A stretch of DNA of 64,000 nt from Streptomyces filamentosus (GTDB lineage: Bacteria > Actinomycetota > Actinomycetes > Streptomycetales > Streptomycetaceae), in the NCBI RefSeq assembly GCF_014654895.1, contig NZ_BNBE01000001.1, forward strand, positions 3,122,501-3,186,500. Reading direction: 5' to 3'. This document shows positions 46,304-55,013 of the stretch, one piece after another (positions within the stretch are counted from its first letter, which is position 1; each line of letters starts with the position of its first letter). Both the position numbers and the translations under genes were made by a program. A model generated the notes under the pieces. The model saw only the letters and a program-made list of their open reading frames with translations. It did not search any database and had not been told where the DNA came from.

Positions 46304-47776
46304 CTAGGACCGGTCGTCGCGGACGGCCGACAGGGGCTCGGCGATGTCCTCCAGCGAGCGGCGCTCCGCGTTCACCGCCAGGAAGGCCGCCACCAGGCCC
46401 GCCGCGCACATCAGGCCGGCGCCGATCTGGAAGGCCAGCACCGTGTCGCCGACGACGCCCGACTCGGTGAGACCGGCGAAGATCAGCGGGCCGCTGATGC
46501 CGCCGGCCGCCGTGCCCATCGCGTAGAAGAAGGCGATGGCCATGGCCCGGGTCTCCATGGGGAAGATCTCGGAGACGGTCAGATAGGCGCTGGAGGCCCC
46601 GGCCGAGGCGAAGAACAGCACCACGCACCAGCAGGCCGTCAGGGTCGTCGCGGTCAGCGAGCCCCGGTCGAAGAGCCAGGCCGTCCCGAAGAGCAGCAGG
46701 CCGGACAGCAGGTAGGTGCCCGAGATCATGATCCGGCGGCCGACGGTGTCGAAGAGCCGGCCGAGCAGCAGCGGCCCCAGGAAGTTGCCCGCCGCGATCA
46801 CCGCGAAGTAGTAGCCGGTGCTGCCGGTGGGGACGTCGAAGAAGGTGATGAGGATGGTGCCGAAGCCGAAGGTGATCGCGTTGTAGAGGAACGCCTGGCC
46901 GATGAAGAGGGACAGGCCGAGGGTGGCGCGGCGCGGGTAGCGGCCGAAGACGGTCTTCGCGATCAGGCCGAAGCCGATGCTCTTGCGCTGGTGGATGGTG
47001 ATCTCGCCGGCCGGCGGCGGCAGCTTCGTGCCCTTCTCCGCCTCGATCTCCCGCTCCACGGAGGAGACCAGCTCCTCCGCCTCCTCGCCGCGGCCGTGGA
47101 TGAACTGCCAGCGCGGACTCTCCGGGACGTGCCGCCGCACCAGCAGGACGACCAGGCCCAGGACGACGCCGAGGGCGAAGCTGAGCCGCCAGCCCAGGTC
47201 CTTCGGGAAGATGTCGGTGTCCAGCATGACGACGGAGAGCAGGGCGCCGCCGATGGCGCCCAGCCAGTAGCTGCCGTTGATGATCAGGTCGACCCGTCCC
47301 CGGTGGAGGGACGGGATCAGCTCGTCGATCGCCGAGTTGATCGCCGCGTACTCGCCGCCGATGCCGAAGCCGGTGAGGAAGCGGAAGAGGAAGAACCACC
47401 AGGACTCGAAGGACAGGGCCGTCATCGCCGTGGCGCCGAGGTAGACGACCAGGGTGATCATGAAGAGCTTCTTGCGGCCGTAGCGGTCGGTCAGCCACCC
47501 GAAGAAGAGGGCGCCGGAGCAGGCGCCCGCCACGTAGAGGGCGGCGGCCACGCCGGTGACCTGGGCGGCGGTGATGTCGAGGCCGCTGCCCTCCTCGGCC
47601 AGCCGGCCGGCGACGTTGCCGACGATGGTGACCTCCAGGCCGTCGAGGATCCAGACGGTGCCGAGGCCGATGACGATCATCCAGTGCCAGCGTGACCAGG
47701 GGAGCCGGTCGAGCCGGGCCGGTACGGCGGTGGTGACCGTGTCTCCCCCGGTGGCGGAAGCGGGCGTCGCGCTCAT
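46304..47776 (-). CDS. MFS transporter, sugar/metabolite porter type
   Basis: A 490-residue carrier with 12 transmembrane helices. It shows the sugar-porter signatures DRYGRKK (loop 2-3), RFLTGFGIGGEYAA, and PESPRW before the central loop, and a second RLFDTVGRR in the C-half. The substrate is unknown; relatives move sugars, aromatic acids or phosphate. ATG 47776 has AGAGGAG upstream. The FUSC transporter gene lies upstream in the same direction, separated by a 172-base stretch of tandem repeats. Confidence 0.88.
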   Translation of the reverse strand: MSATPASATGGDTVTTAVPARLDRLPWSRWHWMIVIGLGTVWILDGLEVTIVGNVAGRLAEEGSGLDITAAQVTGVAAALYVAGACSGALFFGWLTDRYGRKKLFMITLVVYLGATAMTALSFESWWFFLFRFLTGFGIGGEYAAINSAIDELIPSLHRGRVDLIINGSYWLGAIGGALLSVVMLDTDIFPKDLGWRLSFALGVVLGLVVLLVRRHVPESPRWQFIHGRGEEAEELVSSVEREIEAEKGTKLPPPAGEITIHQRKSIGFGLIAKTVFGRYPRRATLGLSLFIGQAFLYNAITFGFGTILITFFDVPTGSTGYYFAVIAAGNFLGPLLLGRLFDTVGRRIMISGTYLLSGLLLFGTAWLFDRGSLTATTLTACWCVVLFFASAGASSAYLTVSEIFPMETRAMAIAFFYAMGTAAGGISGPLIFAGLTESGVVGDTVLAFQIGAGLMCAAGLVAAFLAVNAERRSLEDIAEPLSAVRDDRS

Positions 47777-47820
47777 GGGCGCTCCTCTCGTCGGACGTGC
47801 GGGTGCCCCCTGCCCCCCGT

Positions 47821-47959
47821 CGGACATCCGCGCGTCGGGCGGGCGAGTACCCCTGTTTTTCCCGGTCATCCGCCCGCCGGGCGCGCGGAGACCCTCGGTT
47901 CTTCCGGTCATCCGCCCGCCGGGCGTGCGGACGTCCCCTCCCGGCCGGTCATCGGCCGG
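47821..47959. repeat. 42-bp tandem repeats between the FUSC and MFS genes
   Basis: Copies start at 47821, 47863, 47905 and 47946 (periods 42, 42, 41). The second and third agree almost fully over their first 27 bases (one difference); the first and fourth are more degenerate. The fourth runs over the stop codon of the FUSC gene. Confidence 0.8.
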
Positions 47960-49208
47960 CCCCGGCCCGGCGGCCGAAGGACTTCCAGCGGTCGCGGAGG
48001 GTGAGGCGGCGGCGGCGCTCCCGGCGCTCGCGGGTCTGCCGGTCCAGTTCCTCCATCAGCCGGCGGCCCCGGTGCCCGGGGTCGAGCTCGTCGAGGATCC
48101 GGTCGACCTCGGTGAGCAGCGCTCCGTACAGCTGCCAGCGACCGGGGTCGGCGAGGGCGAGGGCGAGGAGCCGGTCGGCGGCGTCGTCCCGGCAGGCGCG
48201 GGCGGCCCGCAGCTCGCCGGCGAGGCGGTCCTCGGCGGCTTCGGCGTCCCCGCTGCCGCGGGCGGTGACGAGGACGGCGAAGCTGACGAGGGCGTCGGCG
48301 GTGTACTGGGCGGTCTCCCGGACGGCGAGCGCGGTCCGGTCGGGGAGCAGGGTGTCCCCGGCCCGGTGTTTCGCCAGGTCGGTGAGGGTGCGGGCGAGGA
48401 CCCGCAGGACGACGGCGCAGATCTCCAGGGTGTCGAGGCCGGTGCGCAGCACCACCCGGTGGAGGAGGCCCTCCTTGACGCGGGGGTTGAACCGCAGGCT
48501 GTCCTCGGCGGTGCGCAGGGCCCCGTCGACGTCGGCGACGTCGTCGTCGAGGCGGCGGGCGGCGTGGAGCCGGGCGGCGGCCCGTTCGACGGGCGGTGCC
48601 CCGCCGAACTCCTCCGCCACGTCGAGGAGGAGCAGCCGCATCCGGCGGGCGAGGTCCTCGATGGAGTCGCCGGCGGTGTCGACCCAGACGGGCGGGGCGA
48701 GCAGCAGGTTGAAGAGCATGCCGACGACGGCGCCGATGAGGGTCTCCAGGACCCGGTCCCAGGCGGTGTCGGAGACCTGGGTGACGCCGAGGACGAGCAT
48801 GGCGCTGATGGCGACCTCGGGGACGAACTCCTCGACGCGGACGAGCCGCCCGATGAGCAGCGCGGCCAGGATGACGAGGGCGAGGCTCCACCAGGAGAGG
48901 CCGACGACGGCGCTGAACGCGATGGCGATGAGGACGCCGACGACGACCGAGTTCACCCGGCGGAGGCTGGTGGTGAGGGTGGAGTAGAGCGTGACCTGGA
49001 CGACGAGGAGCGCGGTGAGGGGCGCGGTCAGGGGGACGGGCTCGCTGCTGAGCCGGAGGGCGACGACGTAGCTGAGCGTGGCCGCTGCCGTCGACCGCAG
49101 GGTCTGGACGGCGAAGGGGTCGCGGCGCAGGCGAGCGAGCCGCCCGCCGTCCCGCGCGCCCCGGTCGTGCCGCTCGCCCCGTTCGTCCCGTCCGCCGTCG
49201 TGCGCCAC
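47949..49208 (-). CDS. FUSC/ArAE-family membrane protein (aromatic acid exporter-like)
   Basis: A 419-residue protein. Five to six transmembrane helices occupy about residues 40-175 (TLSYVVALRL, VVGVLIAIAFSAVVGL, LVILAALLIGRLVRVEEFVPEVAI). A long, mostly helical cytoplasmic domain follows and ends in a strongly basic segment (RERRERRRRLTL). This half-FUSC layout matches aromatic acid exporter family proteins. The export substrate is unknown. It lies upstream of the MFS gene in the same direction. Confidence 0.85.
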   Translation of the reverse strand: MAHDGGRDERGERHDRGARDGGRLARLRRDPFAVQTLRSTAAATLSYVVALRLSSEPVPLTAPLTALLVVQVTLYSTLTTSLRRVNSVVVGVLIAIAFSAVVGLSWWSLALVILAALLIGRLVRVEEFVPEVAISAMLVLGVTQVSDTAWDRVLETLIGAVVGMLFNLLLAPPVWVDTAGDSIEDLARRMRLLLLDVAEEFGGAPPVERAAARLHAARRLDDDVADVDGALRTAEDSLRFNPRVKEGLLHRVVLRTGLDTLEICAVVLRVLARTLTDLAKHRAGDTLLPDRTALAVRETAQYTADALVSFAVLVTARGSGDAEAAEDRLAGELRAARACRDDAADRLLALALADPGRWQLYGALLTEVDRILDELDPGHRGRRLMEELDRQTRERRERRRRLTLRDRWKSFGRRAGAGR

Positions 49209-49346
49209 CCGTCACCTCGTCCCGTCGCCGCCCCGCGGGGCCCGTCTGGACGACCGCCTGCCCGGACGGCGCCGCGCTCATGCGCGGATGGGGCCGGGCG
49301 GCGGAGGGATCCCCCTTCTTCGGGGTCGGCCCTGGGCCAGGGGCGA

Positions 49347-49467
49347 CCCTCTTCCGGGATCGGGGCCCTCCTCCGGTATCAGCCCTCCTCCGGGATCAGC
49401 TCTTCTCCGGTCTCGGTCCTTCTCCGGTCTCGGCCCTCCTCCGGGATCAGCCCTTCTTCGGGGGCAG
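49347..49467. repeat. 17-bp tandem repeats downstream of the binding-protein gene
   Basis: Seven head-to-tail copies, mostly 17 bases, of a unit like CCCTCCTCCGGGATCAG. The last copies run into the 3' end of the gene at 49447. The copies differ at a few positions. The rest of the 238-base gap holds no gene. Confidence 0.82.
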
Positions 49468-50979
49468 GCAGCTCTCCGCGGGGGGCCTCCCCTCGGGCCA
49501 GGCGGTCTGCACGTAGCGCTGGGTGCCGTCGGGGGCCAGTTCCACGATGGGGACGGCCTTGTTGTACGGGTTGCCGTGGTTGTCCAGGCAGATCCAGCCG
49601 CTCGCGCCCTGGACCCGCAGGGAGCCCTTGACCTGCGGCCACTGGGTGACGACGTCGGCGAGCTCCGGGTAGGGGGCGTCGGGCGGGGTGGCCTGGCGGA
49701 TGGCGTGGACGGCCGTCGCCATCGCGTCGTACGCGACGATCGCCTGCCCGTCGCGGAGCGGCACCGGCTTCTCGTCGGCGCGGGCGATGTCGGTGAGGAA
49801 GGTGTCGAAGGCGACGACGGAGCCGCCGGTGGCGGGCACGGTCCGGCCGGAGCCGGGCTTCCAGGCGTCGGGGTGGGCGAGCGCGGCGTAGCGGACGGTC
49901 AGCTTCCGGCCGAGGGCGGCGCGGTTCAGCTTGGTGTCGGCGCCGAGGTAGGAGCCCTCGTCGCCGGTGAGGACGGTGAAGGCGCGGTCGGCGCAGCCGC
50001 GCGAGCCGAGGGCGTTGATGAACTGGCGCAGCTGGGTGTGGCGGCCGGCGAAGAAGACGGTCTCGGCGCGGGTGTCGCAGATCAGGTGGGTGATCTGGCG
50101 GAAGGTGTTGGCGGTGTTGCCCTCCTCGGTGTTGTCGGTGGGCGAGGTGTAGAGCTGCGGCTCGTAGGGGGCGCCCTTGAGGGACTCGGCGAAGGCGGAC
50201 CGCAGGGTGTCGATGTAGTGGTCGCCGGTGCGGGAGTCCTGGACGAGGATCGCGCGGGCGGCGTCGACCCTGCCGAAGTGGGCGAGGGCCCTCGCCTCGT
50301 CGCTGTTGGTGGGGGAGACCCGGGCGAGGCCGGGGAAGCGGTCGCGGCCGGGGCCGTTGGCGAGGTCGTCGGCGGTGATGGTGGTGCCGACGACGGCGAT
50401 CCCGGCGCCGGTGAGGGCGGTGACCGCCTCCCGCACCTCGGCGGAGGAGGTGGCGACGCCGGAGACGGCGCGGAGCCGGTCGGGGGCGCCGGTCATGGTG
50501 GTGAGCCGGTCGACGACCGTGCGCCAGTGGGCGTTCTTGTTGCCGGTGTTGGCGAGGACCAGGCGGATCCGGGGGGTCTCGCTGTTGGACTCGTGGTTGG
50601 CCCGGTACTGGTAGGCGTAGGCGCCCTGGAGTTCGCGGAGGATCTTCTCGGCGGTGCCGGGGTCGGTGGAGGTGATCGGCAGCAGGAGCGCGACGGTGGC
50701 GTACTCGCCGGGCTTGAGGGCGGCGTTCTCGCGGCCGATGGCGGCGGTGACGGCGGTGAGCGCGGGGACCCGGAAGTCGTGCCCGGTGCCGTCGACGCCG
50801 ACGCACTCCGTGCTGTTCGCGGGGCGGGCGACTCCGGGGGCGCAGGAACGGTCCTCCGGTTCGAGGACCGTGTAGAGGCCCCAGCCGCCGGCCCCGACGA
50901 CGAGGGCGGTCGTGACGAGCAGGGTGAGGAACTTCTGCCGGGGCGTCCAGAAGACGCGGCGGCGCAGCCGGTCGAGCAT
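49447..50979 (-). CDS. membrane-anchored periplasmic-binding-fold protein (type 1 PBP)
   Basis: A 510-residue protein. A basic start (RLRRRVFWTPRQK) precedes one transmembrane helix (about 18-40) with no cleavage site or lipobox, so it should stay anchored. The outer part has the type 1 periplasmic binding fold of branched-chain amino acid and receptor families (VALLLPITSTDPG, LRAVSGVATSSAEV, GIAVVGTTITADDL, AFDTFLTDI). No transporter subunits are near. It starts 4 bases after the NTPase gene's stop, so the two are clearly co-transcribed. Confidence 0.85.
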   Translation of the reverse strand: MLDRLRRRVFWTPRQKFLTLLVTTALVVGAGGWGLYTVLEPEDRSCAPGVARPANSTECVGVDGTGHDFRVPALTAVTAAIGRENAALKPGEYATVALLLPITSTDPGTAEKILRELQGAYAYQYRANHESNSETPRIRLVLANTGNKNAHWRTVVDRLTTMTGAPDRLRAVSGVATSSAEVREAVTALTGAGIAVVGTTITADDLANGPGRDRFPGLARVSPTNSDEARALAHFGRVDAARAILVQDSRTGDHYIDTLRSAFAESLKGAPYEPQLYTSPTDNTEEGNTANTFRQITHLICDTRAETVFFAGRHTQLRQFINALGSRGCADRAFTVLTGDEGSYLGADTKLNRAALGRKLTVRYAALAHPDAWKPGSGRTVPATGGSVVAFDTFLTDIARADEKPVPLRDGQAIVAYDAMATAVHAIRQATPPDAPYPELADVVTQWPQVKGSLRVQGASGWICLDNHGNPYNKAVPIVELAPDGTQRYVQTAWPEGRPPAESCLPPKKG

Positions 50980-50983
50980 GGCG

Positions 50984-53044
50984 TCAGACTCCGTCCTCGC
51001 GCCCCGGCGGGAGCGAGGGCTCCCGCCAGGCGCGGATGTCCCGCGGCCAGTGCCCGGCCGCGTCCCACAGTGGACCGCTGCCGGTGAGGTGGCGGCCGGA
51101 GAGCCGGCGCAGTTCGTGTGCCAGCCGGTCGGCGACCTCCTCGTCGGGCAGCGCGAGCGGATCGGTGAGCAGCCATACGGCGTGCAGCAGGCGCCGTACG
51201 GACAGGTGCAGTTCGGCCGAGTCGGGGTCGAGTCCCGCGGGCAGCCGCGGGTCGGGGTCCTGGCCGAGGGCGACGGCCCGGCGCGGGTCGGGGCCGGTGC
51301 GGCCGCGCTCGCGCGGACAGGGCGCGGAGGCGATGAAGCGCAGCCGGCCGAGCCAGCCGAGGACGTCGGGCTCGGGGAAGGTGAGCCGCAGGTGGGCGAC
51401 GGCCTCGGCGGTCTCGCCGAGCGCCAGGTCGTGGTGGAGCCGGTACGGGCCGGGCTGCGGCCCGTAGTGGCGGCGGAGGGTCTCGTGGACGGCCCGCCAG
51501 GCGGCGTAGTGGGGGTGGTCGCCGTCCGCGAAGCGCAGCCGGTGCAGCAGCAGGGCGCGCAGCAGCGGGTCGCCGACGAAGCGGCCGGGGTGCTCGGCCC
51601 AGTGCTCGGCGCGCAGCCGGTCGCGGACGCGGAGGGCGACGTCGCCGTCGAGGGACTCGCCGGGCAGCCGGGCCTGGGCGAGGCGGCGCGCGGACTCCTC
51701 GTCGTGGGCGGCGGCGAGGACGGCGTACGGCTCCGTGCGGGGGACCGGCAGGAGGGCGCCGAGGAGGGCGGGGACGACCGGCACGGGGGCGGTGTCCTCG
51801 CGGAGTTCCACGGTGAGGTCGAGGAGGTCGCCGGGGGTGAGGCCGGTGCGGGCGTCGGGCGGGGTCTCGCCGACGGCGCGGCAGAGCAGGTCGACGCCGA
51901 GGGGGCGGCCGCCGGTGAGCCGGTGGACGGCCCGGGAGAGGTCGGCGGGGGTGCGGCCCGCCGGGTCGTGGCGGTCGAGGGCGGCGCGGGTCTGGGCGGG
52001 GGTGAGCGGGGTGAGCTCGACGGCGAGGAGACCGGAGCCGACCCGGCTGGTGCGGGGGCAGGGGGCCTGGTGGGCGGTCTCGGGCAGCCGGACGCGGGTG
52101 GCGTGGCGCAGCGCCTCGTGTTCGCGCGGCCGGGAGGTGGCGAGGACGACGGTGTGGTCGCGGCGGCCGTCGGCGCGGGCCCGCAGAATCGGTTCGACCA
52201 GGGCGCGGCCGACGGGTTCGTGCGCGTTGTCGAGGAGCAGCAGGGGGCGGCCGACGCGGCTGCCGACCTTCAGTCCGGTGTAGGCGCGGTGCAGGTCCTC
52301 GGTGAGGGTGAGGACGAGGAAGGACTCGGCCTCCTCGCGGCGCGGCCCGCCCTGCGCGAAGTCGACGGCGAGCTGCTGGAGCCCGGCGCGGCCGCGCCCG
52401 CCGGCGTTGCGGTAACCGCCGAACCAGTCCTCGGGGGCCTTCCTGAAACGGCTGAAGAACTCCTCGACGACCGTCTCGACGGTGGCCTCGGCGATCAGCC
52501 CCGCGAAGGGGGCGCCCGCCTCCGCGGCGGTGCCGGCGAGCTTGGCGAGGACCTTGCCGACCCAGGAGGCGGCGGCGGTCCGCCCGGCGTCGACGGTGGC
52601 GAGCAGCGGCCCGAGCCGCAGCAGGTCCCGGCGGGCCCGCTCGTCGTCGTCCCGGGTCCAGCCGACCGAGGTGACGGCGACGAGGCCGAGCGACAGCCGG
52701 GGGAAGGGCACCGGCTTCACGGCCTCGCCGCGCCGGCCGAGCTGCACGGCCAGTTCGGCGAGGGCGCCGGTGACGGGCGACCAGCCGGCCCCGTGGTCGG
52801 CGGGCTCCTCGACGTGCCCGCAGTCGAGCAGGGCGAGCGGGGTCAGGCCGCGGTAGCGGTTGCGGACCTCCTTGAGCAGCACCGTCTTGCCCATGCCGCG
52901 GCCGCCGGTGAAGACGGTGACGGGCGGGTCCTCGCCGTGCTCGAAGGGCACGCGCCCGTGGCCGTACGGTCCGAGCCCGACGAGCCGCGCGGCGAGCCCG
53001 CGCGCCTCCAGAACCGCCTCGCGGCCGTACAGCTCTCGGTCCAC
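50984..53044 (-). CDS. large P-loop NTPase (STAND/AAA-like)
   Basis: A 686-residue cytosolic ATPase. Near the N-terminus it reads LYGREAVLEA, then the Walker A motif VFTGGRGMGKTVLLKE (about residues 43-58). The Walker B-like stretch is RPLLLLDNAHEP near 265, and VVLATSRPREHEALR follows as a sensor-like motif. A winged-helix-like and helical region fills the rest. The layout recalls STAND-type signalling NTPases. GTG 53044 is used. It is the first gene of a two-gene unit with the anchored binding protein. Confidence 0.83.
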   Translation of the reverse strand: MDRELYGREAVLEARGLAARLVGLGPYGHGRVPFEHGEDPPVTVFTGGRGMGKTVLLKEVRNRYRGLTPLALLDCGHVEEPADHGAGWSPVTGALAELAVQLGRRGEAVKPVPFPRLSLGLVAVTSVGWTRDDDERARRDLLRLGPLLATVDAGRTAAASWVGKVLAKLAGTAAEAGAPFAGLIAEATVETVVEEFFSRFRKAPEDWFGGYRNAGGRGRAGLQQLAVDFAQGGPRREEAESFLVLTLTEDLHRAYTGLKVGSRVGRPLLLLDNAHEPVGRALVEPILRARADGRRDHTVVLATSRPREHEALRHATRVRLPETAHQAPCPRTSRVGSGLLAVELTPLTPAQTRAALDRHDPAGRTPADLSRAVHRLTGGRPLGVDLLCRAVGETPPDARTGLTPGDLLDLTVELREDTAPVPVVPALLGALLPVPRTEPYAVLAAAHDEESARRLAQARLPGESLDGDVALRVRDRLRAEHWAEHPGRFVGDPLLRALLLHRLRFADGDHPHYAAWRAVHETLRRHYGPQPGPYRLHHDLALGETAEAVAHLRLTFPEPDVLGWLGRLRFIASAPCPRERGRTGPDPRRAVALGQDPDPRLPAGLDPDSAELHLSVRRLLHAVWLLTDPLALPDEEVADRLAHELRRLSGRHLTGSGPLWDAAGHWPRDIRAWREPSLPPGREDGV

Positions 53045-53258
53045 CCGCCACCCCCGTCGCAGTCAACACGAGGATATAGACGGTGTGTTGGGAACAGGAG
53101 TGTGTTTTCGGGTCTGTTGCTGAGGCGTTGTCGGTCCGTGGCGATCGCGTCGAGCCGCTCCCGGAGGTGTCGGTGGGACTCGCCGCCGTGGACCGCCGTC
53201 CCGGCCGGCGCCCGCGGCGCGGGACCGCGGGCGCGGTCGGCCAGGGGAGGGGCGGGCC

Positions 53259-53711
53259 TCACCCCTGGCCGATGTCCTCGTTCCACAGCTCGGGCCGATC
53301 GGCGACGAACCCCCGCATCAGCGCGGCGCACGCCGGATCGTCCAGCACGACGACCTCCACCCCGTGCTCCGCCAGCCAGTCCCGCCCGCCCCGGAAGGTC
53401 CGGTCCTCCCCGACGACCACCCGCGAGATCCCGAACTGCCGCACGAGCCCGGAGCAGTACCAGCAGGGGGAGAGGGTGGTGACCATGGTGGTCCCCCGGT
53501 ACGAGCGCTGCCGCCCGGCGTCCCGGAACGCGGCGGTCTCCGCGTGCGCCGACGGATCCCCGTCCTGCACCCGCCGGTTGCGCCCCCGCCCGAGCAGCTC
53601 CCCGCCGCCCCCGTAGAGCGCGGCCCCGATCGGCACCCCGCCCTCGCCGAGCCCGGCCCGGGCCTCCTCGAACGCGGTGGCCAGCCACCGGCGCGCCTGT
53701 TCCTGGTCCAT
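53259..53711 (-). CDS. nucleoside/cytosine deaminase family protein
   Basis: A 150-residue zinc deaminase of the CDA fold. The zinc site is DPSAHAETAAF (His and catalytic Glu) and SPCWYCSGLV (two Cys). The yeast cytosine deaminase-like features VPIGAALYGG and LLGRGRNRR suggest cytosine or guanine deamination rather than tRNA editing. It is downstream of the GntR gene in the same direction by 31 bases. The 214 bases before the NTPase gene hold no gene. Confidence 0.9.
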   Translation of the reverse strand: MDQEQARRWLATAFEEARAGLGEGGVPIGAALYGGGGELLGRGRNRRVQDGDPSAHAETAAFRDAGRQRSYRGTTMVTTLSPCWYCSGLVRQFGISRVVVGEDRTFRGGRDWLAEHGVEVVVLDDPACAALMRGFVADRPELWNEDIGQG

Positions 53712-53742
53712 GGGGGGAGCCTTCCCCGGCGGGGCGCCGGGA

Positions 53743-54027
53743 TCACGCCCGGTGCGTGCTTCCGTCCGCCGGGAGGGGATCGGCGACGAACGTGCCCTTG
53801 CCGTGGACGGTCACGATCAGGCCCCGCTCGCGCAGGACCCCGGCCGCGCGGCGGACCGTCAGGTAGGCGACGCCGTACTCCACGGCGAGGTCCCGCTCGG
53901 CGGGCAGGCGGGCGCCCGGTCCGAGTTCGCCTGCGGCGATGCGGGCGGCGATGTGATCGGCCACCGCGACGTAGACCAGTTGGGGGCCCTGGGGGTTGAA
54001 CTCGGGGATCTTTCCGCTGTCGGGCAC
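53743..54027 (-). CDS. minimal GntR family regulator
   Basis: A 94-residue protein that is just the GntR winged helix: YVAVADHIAARIAAGELG, ARLPAERDLAVEYGVAYLTV, RERGLIVTVHGKGTFV. The usual effector domain is absent, as in the shortest GntR proteins of streptomycete accessory regions. The GTG start is 54027. It is divergent from a small membrane-protein gene, and repeated GAGCTAT sequences lie between them. Confidence 0.88.
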   Translation of the reverse strand: MPDSGKIPEFNPQGPQLVYVAVADHIAARIAAGELGPGARLPAERDLAVEYGVAYLTVRRAAGVLRERGLIVTVHGKGTFVADPLPADGSTHRA

Positions 54028-54068
54028 ACGCCCAACGTAAGCATCGAATACCTGTGCGAACCACTGAT

Positions 54069-54085
54069 GAGCTATGCAGAGCTAT
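54069..54085. promoter_or_regulatory. repeated GAGCTAT elements, possible GntR operator
   Basis: GAGCTAT occurs at 54069-54075 and 54079-54085, one helical turn apart, in an A/T-rich stretch between the GntR gene and the divergent small gene. Confidence 0.45.
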
Positions 54086-54116
54086 ACATGCCTTATAGGG
54101 TTGCGGGACGCGAAGA

Positions 54117-54145
54117 CCCCGGCGAGGTGGCTAGACCTCCCGGGG
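54117..54145 (+). terminator. leader hairpin ahead of the small-protein genes
   Basis: CCCCGG and GAGGT (54117-54128, one bulged C) pair with ACCTC and CCGGGG (54135-54145) around a six-base loop. It lies in the probable mRNA leader, 33 bases before the GTG at 54178. It may act as an attenuator; there is no T run. Confidence 0.5.
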
Positions 54146-54177
54146 CATGGCCACCAACTTTCAACGGAGTTGATGAC

Positions 54178-54336
54178 GTGCGGAACCTTATCGTGCACGC
54201 CCTGATCCCCTTCCTCCCTCTCCTCCTCTGGAGGCTCGTGCCGGTGGCGCGACGGCGGCGCCGGTGGACGTTGTGGCTGGCCACGGTCGGCGTGGACCTC
54301 GACCGCCGGAACATTCACGCCGAGGTCACCCGATGA
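54178..54336 (+). CDS. small membrane protein
   Basis: A 52-residue protein. A hydrophobic N-terminal segment (LIVHALIPFLPLLLWRLV) is followed by a basic patch (ARRRRRW) and a short tail. GTG 54178 has GGAG eight bases upstream. Its stop overlaps the ATG of the next gene (ATGA). Small membrane-anchored proteins of this kind are common beside GntR regulators in streptomycete accessory regions; the function is unknown. Confidence 0.7.
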   Translation: MRNLIVHALIPFLPLLLWRLVPVARRRRRWTLWLATVGVDLDRRNIHAEVTR

Positions 54337-54677
54337 GCCGGTGCGGGGCGCGGCGGTCCGTGTACGCCGTCGCGGAGGCGGTCCGGCCGGTGTGGGGCGG
54401 GTCGGTCTGCGTGCTCGACGTGGGCCACGGCGGCCTGCACCGCGACCGCGCGGGCGACGGCTGGTGGGTGACGCCGGAGATCGCCGACGCGGTCAGCGCG
54501 TCCCTGGCGGCCCGCGTCCTCGCGGTGGAGCCGGAACCCGAACCGGAATTCCGCTCGCCGCGCTGCATCGTCGGCCGCCACGACCGCTGCCGCGATCACG
54601 CACCCCGCGACAGCGGCGTGCCGGGGGTGCGGTACCTCGTGTGCGGATGCCCCTGCCATCCCGCCGCCGGGGCGTGA
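54333..54677 (+). CDS. small Cys/His-rich protein with CPCH ending
   Basis: A 114-residue protein. The C-terminal third is a likely zinc site: RCIVGRHDRCRDHAPRD followed by YLVCGCPCHPAAGA. The Cys-x-Cys-Pro-Cys-His end recurs in the protein at 54823-55002 on the other strand. The N-terminal part (VYAVAEAVRPVWGGSVCVLDV) is unfamiliar. It is coupled by ATGA to the small membrane protein. The function is unknown. Confidence 0.75.
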   Translation: MSRCGARRSVYAVAEAVRPVWGGSVCVLDVGHGGLHRDRAGDGWWVTPEIADAVSASLAARVLAVEPEPEPEFRSPRCIVGRHDRCRDHAPRDSGVPGVRYLVCGCPCHPAAGA

Positions 54678-54771
54678 GGCGCCACGCTCCGCTTCCGTCG
54701 GCCGCGCCGGCGACACCGTCCGTGCCGCGCACAAGGCGGTGGGCGGGTGGGTCGGAGGTGGGAAGTAAGGC

Positions 54772-54795
54772 CCCGGCGAGGAGTACGTCGCCGGG
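54772..54795. terminator. hairpin between convergent small genes
   Basis: CCCGGCGA (54772-54779) pairs with TCGCCGGG (54788-54795) around an 8-base loop. It lies between the 3' ends of the genes at 54333 and 54823. Confidence 0.65.
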
Positions 54796-54822
54796 ACCGC
54801 CGGCTTCCGTCGCCGCCCACCG

Positions 54823-55002
54823 CTACCGGTCATGGCACGGGCACTGGCACTTGGGGACGAGGAGGATGTTCCCGCCCGAGTGGGGCAGGGGCACGTCCTC
54901 GGTCCGGCGGCACCATCCGTGAACGTCCCCGTAGCCGGGCCGCTCACCCAGTCGGCACTCTGGGGACAGGACGCGCGGCCGGGCCGTGGGCCGTCCGGTC
55001 AT
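54823..55002 (-). CDS. small Cys-rich protein with CPCH ending
   Basis: A 59-residue protein with an Arg-rich N-terminus (GRPTARPRVLSPECRLG), CRRTEDVPLP, and a terminal KCQCPCHDR. The CPCH end matches that of the gene at 54333. ATG 55002 has AAGGG eight bases upstream, and third-position G/C is high throughout, which supports a real gene. It follows the gene at 55014 by 11 bases in the same direction. Confidence 0.65.
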   Translation of the reverse strand: MTGRPTARPRVLSPECRLGERPGYGDVHGWCRRTEDVPLPHSGGNILLVPKCQCPCHDR

Positions 55003-55013
55003 CGGGGGCGCCC

